5,481 nt of DNA from an uncultured Alphaproteobacteria bacterium (GTDB taxonomy: Bacteria > Pseudomonadota > Alphaproteobacteria > Puniceispirillales > Puniceispirillaceae). Shown here piece by piece: positions 1-5,300 of this stretch. The translations under genes were made by a program, and so were the position numbers. A model generated the notes under the pieces. It worked only from the letters and a program-made list of their open reading frames with translations, did not search any database and was not told where the DNA came from. The stretch covers positions 1 through 5,481 of the forward strand of contig CAJWDO010000127.1 in NCBI GenBank assembly GCA_913031555.1. Reading direction: 5' to 3'. Numbering within the stretch: position 1 is the stretch's first letter; every line of letters begins with the position of its first letter.

Positions 1-448
1 TTATAATTGTTCCTTTTTCGTCACTTTTAGAATCTTTTAAAATAGTCATTTTTCCTTTTCCATGAGCATCATTATCTTTCCATTTTCCTTCATATTTAAA
101 ATCATTTTCTACAACTAAAACTCCATAACCATTTCTATTATCATTAACAAATTCACCTTCATAAACCTCACCTTCCCAAATTAATTTGCCTTTACCATGA
201 TATTGACCTGCCTCAAAATTACCTTCATATTGCTCAATTACTTTTCCTTCATAGGTATATACGATTTTACCAAATCCCTCTGGAAACAAATTATGCCATG
301 AATAATCTTGGTCGTTTACATCACTTCTGTTACTTGTTCTTGCTTCATATTCGGGAGATATAACACCGCCTTTGTAGGTTACCTTGATTTTTTCTACATC
401 GTATTTATCACTTGCTTTCTCTTTTTTTCCAAAAATACCTTTAAACAT
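1..448 (-). CDS. MORN-repeat protein, N-terminal 149 residues (C-terminus beyond the window edge)
   Basis: Reading the minus strand from the ATG at 448-446 gives 149 codons with no stop, open at the window edge. After a lysine-rich start (MFKGIFGKKEKASDKY) and a non-repetitive stretch to about residue 55 come tandem MORN units. One degenerate unit (PEGFGKIVYTYEGK, 56-69) precedes three clear ones starting at Tyr74, Tyr96 and Tyr119, each with YEGxF/W followed by GKGK or GYG and spaced 22-23 residues. MORN repeats form elongated beta-hairpin arrays, often linked to membrane or protein binding; here the function is unknown. No signal peptide or membrane segment is visible. A purine-rich ribosome site (AAGGAAAGG, 452-460) sits just before the ATG. 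The gene follows glmS on the same strand after 36 bp with no terminator seen, so read-through is possible. It is about 31% GC against roughly 60% in glmS, and the three arginines I decoded all use AGA. Foreign origin or a chimeric join are both possible. Confidence 0.85.
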   Translation of the reverse strand, partial: MFKGIFGKKEKASDKYDVEKIKVTYKGGVISPEYEARTSNRSDVNDQDYSWHNLFPEGFGKIVYTYEGKVIEQYEGNFEAGQYHGKGKLIWEGEVYEGEFVNDNRNGYGVLVVENDFKYEGKWKDNDAHGKGKMTILKDSKSDEKGTII

Positions 449-470
449 TACCTTTCCTTTCTTCAATATG

Positions 471-485
471 ACGTCCTTTGGACGT
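471..485. repeat. Perfect 15-nt palindrome at the glmS/MORN junction
   Basis: ACGTCC (471-476) and GGACGT (480-485) are perfect inverted repeats separated by TTT. The right arm ends on the last base of the glmS stop codon. No T-run follows the hairpin in either direction, so it does not look like an intrinsic terminator. It lies exactly where base composition changes from GC-rich to AT-rich. It could be a protein-binding site, a short mRNA 3' hairpin, a recombination scar or chance. Confidence 0.6.
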
Positions 486-520
486 TACTCCACAGTGACA
501 GATTTGGCGAGATTCCGGGG
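485..520 (-). other. glmS 3'-end segment equivalent to attTn7 target
   Basis: This is the last 36 bp of glmS, encoding the invariant tail PRNLAKSVTVE and the stop. In Tn7 and many Tn7-like elements, TnsD/TniQ proteins recognise this part of glmS and direct insertion about 25 bp past the stop, which here would fall near 460. That is established for the family. Use of the site in this genome is inference: the protein sequence is conserved and the DNA just downstream has foreign composition, but I find no TGT...ACA-type Tn7 end or repeated TnsB-like sites in the DNA shown. Confidence 0.35.
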
Positions 521-2305
521 CTGATCGACATCCGTGCCCTTCTCGAATGCTGTCAGATAGGCAAGGATCTGCACCGGCACTGTCAGCAGGAGCGGTGCGA
601 GAAGTGGCTCGACATTAGGCACCGTGATGACCTGGTCGGCGAAATCTACCGCGCTGGCCGCGCGCTCCTCCGTAACGAGGATAATTCGCGCGCCGCGGGC
701 ACTCGCTTCCTGCAGATTGCTTGCCGCCTTGCCCATCACCTCATCGGCGGCAAGCAGCGCGATCACCGGCAGTCCGTCCTCAATCAGCGCAATCGGTCCG
801 TGCTTCATCTCACCTGACGCAAACCCCTCGGCATGGATGTAACTGAGTTCCTTCAGCTTCAGCGCCCCTTCCATCGCCACCGGGAACAACACGTCACGCC
901 CAAGATACAGCGCCGATCGTGCCGTACTCAGCGAGTGCGCGAGCGGTCGAATGTCGTCAAACAGACCAAGCGTCTTGCCGATCATTGAAGGAAGGCCCTG
1001 AATATGCGTATGTATTTCATCGCGGCGCTGAGCATCAATATGGCCCTTTGCCTCGGCCAGAGCGACGGCAAAACAGACCAGCGCCGTCAGCTGCGCTGTA
1101 AAGGCCTTGGTGCTGGCCACCCCGATCTCCGGCCCTGCACGCGTCGGCATGACGAGGGTGGCCTCGCGGGCAATCGTGCTTCCCGGCACATTTACCAGAC
1201 CAATGGTGCGCAGCCCCGCCTCACCGGCATGACGCATCGCCATCAGCGTATCAAGGCTTTCGCCGGACTGCGAAATCGCGATGGCCGTGCTGAAAGCGCC
1301 GGTTACCGGCTTGCGATATCTGTATTCCGAGGCGATTTCGCAGGATACCGGCACCCGCGCCAGCGCCTCAATCCAATAGCGGGCCACCATGGCCGCATAA
1401 TGGCTGGTGCCAGCTGCCAGCATGACAATGCCGTCAATCGCCTGCAAATCGTCACGCGAAAGCGGCGTCGACAGCGTTCCATCCGGCCCCGTCATTGCGG
1501 CCAGCGTGTGCGCAATAGCGTCCGGCTGTTCATGGATTTCCTTTTCCATGAAGTGCCTGTATCCGCCCTTGTCAACCATACCCTGGCTGGCGGCGACGAT
1601 CACAGCCTCACGGTTGACCGGCACACCCGCAGCGTCAAAAACCTGCACCGAGTCCGGCGTGATGATGGCGAAATCATTATCCTTCAGATAGATCACATTG
1701 CGGGTGAGATGCGCCAGAGCGACAGCATCGGATCCGACAAAACTGGCACCATCCCCAAGACCAACCGCCAACGGCGACGCATTCCTTGCCACAATCATCA
1801 TATCGGGATGGTCGACATGCATGGCCGCAAGGCCAAAGGTGCCTTCGATGCGTGAGATCACGCTGGCACCTGCCTCCGCCGGGGACATGCCCTTGTCAAA
1901 AGCCGCAAGGAACAGATGTGCAAGCACCTCGGAGTCGGTCTCGCTGGCGAATTCATGCCCGGCAGCGCAAAGCTCGTCGCGCAGCGCCATGTGATTTTCA
2001 ATAATGCCGTTATGGACAATGGCAACCTTGTCGCCGGCAACATGCGGGTGGGCATTGCGCTCGGACACGCCGCCATGCGTTGCCCATCGTGTGTGACCGA
2101 GTCCCGATTGACCGGCCAGCGGGGTCTCGCGCATCGTGGCGGACAGCGCACTCAGTTTGCCAACCGCCCGGTTCATGGCGAACCCGTCATCTGTCTGCGT
2201 TACAATCCCGGATGAGTCATAGCCCCGGTATTCAAGCCGTTTCAGGGAATCCAGAAGCGTGTCCGCACAATCCTGAAGTCCAACAACACCAACGATACCG
2301 CACAT
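485..2305 (-). CDS. glmS: Glutamine-fructose-6-phosphate aminotransferase (isomerizing)
   Basis: GlmS converts fructose-6-phosphate and glutamine to glucosamine-6-phosphate and glutamate in the cytoplasm, the committed step to UDP-GlcNAc. The product is 606 residues, the usual length. The N-terminal class II glutamine amidotransferase domain (about 1-220) begins MCGIVGVVG, with Cys2 the nucleophile after Met removal; it also has HTRWATHG (71-78), HNGIIENH (98-105) and SETDSE (121-126). Two SIS sugar-isomerase domains follow, with AAGTSHYAAM (297-306), SQSGES (345-350), STKAFTAQL (398-406), LKELSYIHAEGFASGEMKHG (484-503) and the invariant C-terminal tail PRNLAKSVTVE. A start at the upstream TTG (2311) would add two residues before the catalytic Met-Cys, so the ATG at 2305 is chosen, supported by GGAG 8 nt upstream. 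It is divergent from glmU, its usual pathway partner. No catalytic residue appears to be missing. Identification is secure. Confidence 0.98.
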   Translation of the reverse strand: MCGIVGVVGLQDCADTLLDSLKRLEYRGYDSSGIVTQTDDGFAMNRAVGKLSALSATMRETPLAGQSGLGHTRWATHGGVSERNAHPHVAGDKVAIVHNGIIENHMALRDELCAAGHEFASETDSEVLAHLFLAAFDKGMSPAEAGASVISRIEGTFGLAAMHVDHPDMMIVARNASPLAVGLGDGASFVGSDAVALAHLTRNVIYLKDNDFAIITPDSVQVFDAAGVPVNREAVIVAASQGMVDKGGYRHFMEKEIHEQPDAIAHTLAAMTGPDGTLSTPLSRDDLQAIDGIVMLAAGTSHYAAMVARYWIEALARVPVSCEIASEYRYRKPVTGAFSTAIAISQSGESLDTLMAMRHAGEAGLRTIGLVNVPGSTIAREATLVMPTRAGPEIGVASTKAFTAQLTALVCFAVALAEAKGHIDAQRRDEIHTHIQGLPSMIGKTLGLFDDIRPLAHSLSTARSALYLGRDVLFPVAMEGALKLKELSYIHAEGFASGEMKHGPIALIEDGLPVIALLAADEVMGKAASNLQEASARGARIILVTEERAASAVDFADQVITVPNVEPLLAPLLLTVPVQILAYLTAFEKGTDVDQPRNLAKSVTVE

Positions 2306-2313
2306 GAGCAAGG

Positions 2314-2317
2314 CTCC
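2314..2317 (-). promoter_or_regulatory. Ribosome binding site that sets the glmS start
   Basis: On the minus strand GGAG lies 8 nt before the ATG at 2305. The spacing to the in-frame TTG at 2311 would be only 2 nt, too short, so this site supports the ATG start that leaves Cys at position 2. Confidence 0.6.
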
Positions 2318-2344
2318 GCTTATTCGGTCCAGACGTCAATCACC

Positions 2345-2355
2345 GTTCGTCGAAC
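2345..2355. repeat. Short inverted repeat in the glmS leader, possible operator
   Basis: GTTCG-T-CGAAC is a perfect 5-bp-arm inverted repeat with a 1-nt centre, starting 40 bp before the glmS ATG. The form suits a small dimeric regulator site or a chance palindrome. The sequence alone does not identify a regulator. Confidence 0.3.
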
Positions 2356-2391
2356 CACTGTCTCCACTAAGAATGGATCGCACAATAGCCA

Positions 2392-2438
2392 CAGAGTGAG
2401 GCAGAAAAAAGCCTCTTTCTGCTTTACGTCCTCACCTG
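2392..2438. repeat. Nested inverted repeats with mutually exclusive pairings
   Basis: The outer stem pairs CAG (2392-2394) plus GTGAGG (2396-2401) with CCTCAC (2430-2435) plus CTG (2436-2438), leaving A2395 bulged. The inner stem pairs CAGAAA (2402-2407) with TTTCTG (2416-2421) around an 8-nt loop; if the outer stem is not formed it can extend to 7 bp (GCAGAAA/TTTCTGC, 2401-2422). A competing 5-bp stem GAGGC/GCCTC (2398-2402 with 2411-2415) shares bases with both and is followed by TTT on the plus strand. After the outer stem the plus strand has a T5 run at 2442-2446. The layout resembles an attenuator or leader hairpin, but function is inference and depends on where transcription starts. Confidence 0.4.
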
Positions 2439-2467
2439 ACCTTTTTCATTTCAAATCACAGTTCAGA

Positions 2468-2496
2468 TTGCTGAATCACCGTCATTCCGGTTAAAT
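2468..2496 (+). promoter_or_regulatory. Weak promoter-like element immediately before glmU
   Basis: TTGCTG (2468-2473) and TTAAAT (2491-2496) are separated by exactly 17 bp and match the sigma-70 consensus hexamers at 3 and 4 of 6 positions. The -10-like word ends 6 nt before the glmU ATG, so a start site at normal distance would fall on or next to the ATG and give a leaderless transcript. The absence of a Shine-Dalgarno sequence before glmU agrees with this, but the matches are weak. Confidence 0.25.
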
Positions 2497-2502
2497 GGCG
2501 TC

Positions 2503-3855
2503 ATGGAATTCACAGCCATCATTCTTGCCGCCGGCAAGGGTACACGAATGCGATCATCGCTTCCCAAGCCACTCCACCGTGTCGGTGGGCACCCGATGCT
2601 GGGCTGGTCGATCGATGCGGCGCGCATGGCCGGCACCACCCGGACAATTGCGGTGCTTGCGCCGGACTCTGGCGAGATTCAGAAATGGCTGGACGATACC
2701 GCCATCGCGATTCAGGAAGAACAGCTTGGCACCGGCAACGCGGTCGCGGCGGCGCGTGACGCGGTCGGACAGGATGACGGCATTGCCATCGTGATGTTCG
2801 CGGACACACCACTTGTCAGGGCTGACAGTATTTCAGCCATTGTGGGCAAGGTGGCGGATGACGCCGCAATCGCCGTGGCGGCGTTCGAGCCCGCCGACCC
2901 GACAGGGTATGGCCGCCTTGTGCAGGGACGTGACGGTAGCATTGAAAGCATTGTCGAGCATCGCGAGGCCACTGACGCACAACAGCGAATCGGGCTGTGC
3001 AATGGCGGCATCATGGCCGCCAGGACACCGCTGCTGTTTGATCTGCTGGACCAGGTGACCAACGACAACGCCAAGGGTGAATATTACCTGACCGATATCG
3101 TAGCGCTGGCGTCCGCCGGCGGCCACCGGGTTGCGCATATGGTGATCGACGAGACAGAAATCCTCGGCGTCAATGACCGCGTGGATCTGGCGGCCGCAGA
3201 AGCGGCATTGCAATCGCGCCTCAGAACAACAGCGATGCAGGCGGGTGTGACAATGGTTGCCCCTGATACGGTTTTTATCGCCGCCGATGCCGTCATTGAA
3301 CCGGATGTGATCATCGAACCCCATGTCGTGATTGGCGGCGGCTGCCATATCGGCGAAGGCAGTATCATCCGCGCCTTTTCCCATCTTGAGGGCACACATC
3401 TCGGGGCATGCTGTATCATCGGACCTTATGCAAGGCTGCGCCCCGGCACCGAGGCAGGCGACGGTGTAAAGGTCGGAAATTTCGTAGAGATCAAGAAGAC
3501 AAAACTTGGCGCTGGCGCGAAGGCCAACCATTTGACCTATCTCGGTGATGCCACCATCGGTTCCAAAGCCAATATCGGCGCTGGCACGATCACATGTAAT
3601 TATGACGGATTCGGCAAACACGAAACGCTGATCGGAGATGGTGCGTTTATCGGCTCGAATACCGCCCTCGTCGCGCCGGTGAAAATAGGCGCGCGCGCGA
3701 TCATAGGTGCCGGCAGCACCATCACCCGCGATGTCGGTCCCGACAACATTGCCGTTGAACGGGCCCACACCTCCGAACGCGAGGGCGCAGCGGCGAAATT
3801 CCGTGAGACCCGCCAGAATAAAGTAACGCCTACCAAGACAAAGCCAAGGAGTTGA
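2503..3855 (+). CDS. glmU: Bifunctional UDP-N-acetylglucosamine pyrophosphorylase / glucosamine-1-phosphate N-acetyltransferase
   Basis: GlmU acetylates glucosamine-1-phosphate with acetyl-CoA and then couples it to UTP, giving UDP-GlcNAc for peptidoglycan and lipid A. The product is 450 residues, close to the usual 450-460. The N-terminal uridylyltransferase domain (about 1-228) has LAAGKGTRM (8-16), KPLH (22-25), QLGTGNA (74-80), the metal-binding Asp101 in FADTPL, YGR (136-138), VEHREAT (151-157), NGGIM (167-171) and GVNDR (222-226). After a helical linker comes a left-handed beta-helix of hexapeptide repeats (about 250-425) with RLRPG (311-315), EIKK (329-332), HLTYLGDA with the probable catalytic His343, and NIGAGTITCNYDG (357-369). 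The C-terminal tail is lysine-rich. The ATG is placed by the conserved N-terminus; no clear ribosome site precedes it. An earlier ATG at 2495 is out of frame. hldE follows after 5 bp. Confidence 0.98.
   Translation: MEFTAIILAAGKGTRMRSSLPKPLHRVGGHPMLGWSIDAARMAGTTRTIAVLAPDSGEIQKWLDDTAIAIQEEQLGTGNAVAAARDAVGQDDGIAIVMFADTPLVRADSISAIVGKVADDAAIAVAAFEPADPTGYGRLVQGRDGSIESIVEHREATDAQQRIGLCNGGIMAARTPLLFDLLDQVTNDNAKGEYYLTDIVALASAGGHRVAHMVIDETEILGVNDRVDLAAAEAALQSRLRTTAMQAGVTMVAPDTVFIAADAVIEPDVIIEPHVVIGGGCHIGEGSIIRAFSHLEGTHLGACCIIGPYARLRPGTEAGDGVKVGNFVEIKKTKLGAGAKANHLTYLGDATIGSKANIGAGTITCNYDGFGKHETLIGDGAFIGSNTALVAPVKIGARAIIGAGSTITRDVGPDNIAVERAHTSEREGAAAKFRETRQNKVTPTKTKPRS
3846..3851 (+). promoter_or_regulatory. 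Ribosome binding site of hldE inside the end of glmU
   Basis: AAGGAG, overlapping the last codons of glmU, lies 9 nt before the ATG at 3861. It sits directly against the in-frame TTG at 3852 and so could not serve that start. This decides the hldE start and suggests that ribosomes finishing glmU can re-initiate on hldE. Confidence 0.75.
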
Positions 3856-3860
3856 CCCCC

Positions 3861-5294
3861 ATGGAAGCGTCCGTTCTTGCCCAGCGATTGCTGGCCCTTC
3901 AAGGTGGCTCGATCATGGTGGTCGGCGATGTCATGCTGGACCGGTTCGTTGATGGCACGGTCAGCCGCCTGTCCCCTGAGGCACCTGTCCCGATTCTCGA
4001 AAAGGCACAAGACAGCATCATGCCGGGTGGCGCCGCCAATGTGGCGATCAACCTTGCCAGACTGGGATGTGACGTCCGATTGCTGTCGGTAACCGGCGGT
4101 GATGCCGCGGGCCTGCAGTTGGGCCAGATCCTTGGATCGAATCTGGCAATCGATTTCCATCAGGTTGTTGACAACACCCGCCCGACAACGACCAAGACAC
4201 GTTTCCGCGCCGACAAACAGCAGGTACTTCGTGTCGATGAAGAGATCACGACACCCATCGACGATAGTACGGCGACGCAACTTGTCTCAAGCTTTGCCGA
4301 CAGCCTGTCTGGCGTGGAGCTCGTGGTGCTTTCCGATTACGCCAAAGGGGCTGTGCCGCCAGGCGTCATCTCGCAGATCAAGACCCTGACAAGGAAGGCC
4401 GGGATTCCGCTTGTCACCGACCCCAAACTGGCCGATTTTTCGGTCTATGCCGGCGCGGACATGCTGACACCGAACCTGTCGGAGTTGAGAATTGCGGCGG
4501 CTCTTGCCGGAGATGATCTTGAAGATATCGCCGCGGGGGCCAGCAAACTGGCAAAATCTCATGAACTTGGTTCGATCCTTGTAACGCTGAGCGCGCGCGG
4601 CATGCTGCTTGCCCGTGCCGACGGAACGTGGGACCACGACCCTACAAGGGCGCGCGAGGTATTCGATGTCTCGGGGGCCGGCGATACCGTCATCGCGATG
4701 ATTGCCGCCGCCATGGCCAGCGGGGTTACACAGGCCGAGGCGGTGCAACTGGCCAATATCGCGGCAGGTGTCGTGGTCGGCAAGGCCGGCACCGCGACCG
4801 TCAGCCCGGGCGAGATCATCGCCATGGCCGGCCCGGCCACGCCTGACCTTGATGTGGCGGGACTTGCGACAAAATGCGAGGCGTGGCGCGCAAAGGGTGA
4901 GCGGATCGGCTTTGCAAATGGCTGCTTCGACCTTCTTCATCCGGGGCATATGCACCTTCTGAAAATCGCCGCCACATCATGTGACAGGCTCATCGTCGGC
5001 CTGAACAGCGACGCGTCGGTCAAGCGGCTGAAGGGCGAGTCACGGCCAGTACAGGACGCCCGCCAGCGTGCCGCCGTGATGACCAGTCTTCCGCTGGTTG
5101 AAGGGGTAGCTGTTTTTGAGGAGGACACGCCGCTGGAACTCATTACAGCACTGCAGCCTGACATCATCTTCAAGGGCGGGGATTACCAGCCTGAAGATGT
5201 CGTCGGCGGCGATATCGTGGCCGCGCGGGGTGGAGAGGTGATTATCATCCCCACCCTCAGCAACCATTCAAGTTCAGCTCTGATTGACGAATAA
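3861..5294 (+). CDS. hldE: Bifunctional D-glycero-beta-D-manno-heptose-7-phosphate kinase / heptose-1-phosphate adenylyltransferase
   Basis: HldE (RfaE) phosphorylates heptose-7-phosphate at C1 and, after GmhB removes the 7-phosphate, adenylylates the product to ADP-heptose, precursor of the LPS inner core. The product is 477 residues, the classic full-length fused form. The N-terminal PfkB/ribokinase-type domain (about 1-320) has GDVMLDRF (22-29), RLSPEAPVPI (36-45), PGGAANVAINLARLG (55-69), TDPK (186-189), TPNLSE (203-208) and the anion-hole/catalytic motif SGAGDT (271-276, Asp275 the likely base). The C-terminal nucleotidyltransferase domain (about 345-477) has FANGCFDLLHPGH (351-363, containing the HxGH signature), GLNSD (380-384) and KGGDY (438-442). 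Both halves look intact. The ATG at 3861 is preferred to the TTG at 3852 because AAGGAG is 9 nt upstream. It lies 5 bp after glmU and is probably co-transcribed. No terminator is visible after the stop, which is 6 bp from the convergent gene's stop. Confidence 0.97.
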   Translation: MEASVLAQRLLALQGGSIMVVGDVMLDRFVDGTVSRLSPEAPVPILEKAQDSIMPGGAANVAINLARLGCDVRLLSVTGGDAAGLQLGQILGSNLAIDFHQVVDNTRPTTTKTRFRADKQQVLRVDEEITTPIDDSTATQLVSSFADSLSGVELVVLSDYAKGAVPPGVISQIKTLTRKAGIPLVTDPKLADFSVYAGADMLTPNLSELRIAAALAGDDLEDIAAGASKLAKSHELGSILVTLSARGMLLARADGTWDHDPTRAREVFDVSGAGDTVIAMIAAAMASGVTQAEAVQLANIAAGVVVGKAGTATVSPGEIIAMAGPATPDLDVAGLATKCEAWRAKGERIGFANGCFDLLHPGHMHLLKIAATSCDRLIVGLNSDASVKRLKGESRPVQDARQRAAVMTSLPLVEGVAVFEEDTPLELITALQPDIIFKGGDYQPEDVVGGDIVAARGGEVIIIPTLSNHSSSALIDE

Positions 5295-5300
5295 TTCGCA

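Larger units (their letters stand above)
2306..2502. promoter_or_regulatory. Divergent glmS-glmU intergenic region
   Basis: These 197 bp separate two divergent starts and must hold the promoters of both glmS and the glmU-hldE unit, unless one is transcribed from further away. The region has lower GC than the flanking genes, several inverted repeats (annotated separately), and a 9-bp direct repeat AATCACCGT at 2338-2346 and 2474-2482, near the glmS and glmU ends respectively. I see no strong sigma-70 promoter for glmS on the minus strand; the best -10-like word I noticed is TATTGT (about 2384-2389), without a good -35. No glmS ribozyme or recognisable riboswitch is present. Confidence 0.6.

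Noticed and set aside
449..484. Tn7-type transposon end between glmS and the MORN gene
   Set aside because: Only 36 bp are present and I find no TGT terminal trinucleotide or repeated TnsB-like sites; the gap holds the palindrome and the MORN ribosome site.
308..817. Open plus-strand frame crossing the glmS/MORN boundary
   Set aside because: It is the antisense of two well-supported minus-strand genes and its product has no recognisable features; the boundary merely lacks stops in that frame.
1004..1855. Long (283-codon) plus-strand open frame inside glmS
   Set aside because: It is antisense to a confidently identified enzyme, and long shadow frames are expected in GC-rich coding DNA; composition is Arg/His-rich without motifs.
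2306..2311. TTG at 2311 as the glmS start
   Set aside because: It would place residues before the Met-Cys pair; the catalytic cysteine must become the N-terminus, so the ATG at 2305 is right.
2373..2399. Eight-codon plus-strand mini-ORF (MDRTIATE) ending inside the hairpin region, like an attenuator leader peptide
   Set aside because: It has no ribosome site and no run of regulatory codons, and such short frames are common by chance; only the stop overlapping the hairpin arm is curious.
2398..2418. Intrinsic terminator (GAGGC/GCCTC then TTT)
   Set aside because: The stem is only 5 bp with an 8-nt loop, only three T follow, and no upstream plus-strand gene needs a terminator here.
2306..2502. 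glmS ribozyme or other known riboswitch in the leader
   Set aside because: The glmS ribozyme is longer than the space before this start would suit and is known mainly from Firmicutes; I see none of its conserved core here.
2833..3768. Long (311-codon) minus-strand open frame inside glmU
   Set aside because: Antisense shadow of glmU, caused by the regular hexapeptide-repeat codons; no known family features.
3852..3860. TTG at 3852 as the hldE start, giving a 4-bp overlap with glmU
   Set aside because: The AAGGAG ribosome site touches this TTG; spacing fits only the ATG at 3861.
4287..4955. Minus-strand open frame inside hldE
   Set aside because: Antisense shadow of an intact hldE with all its motifs.
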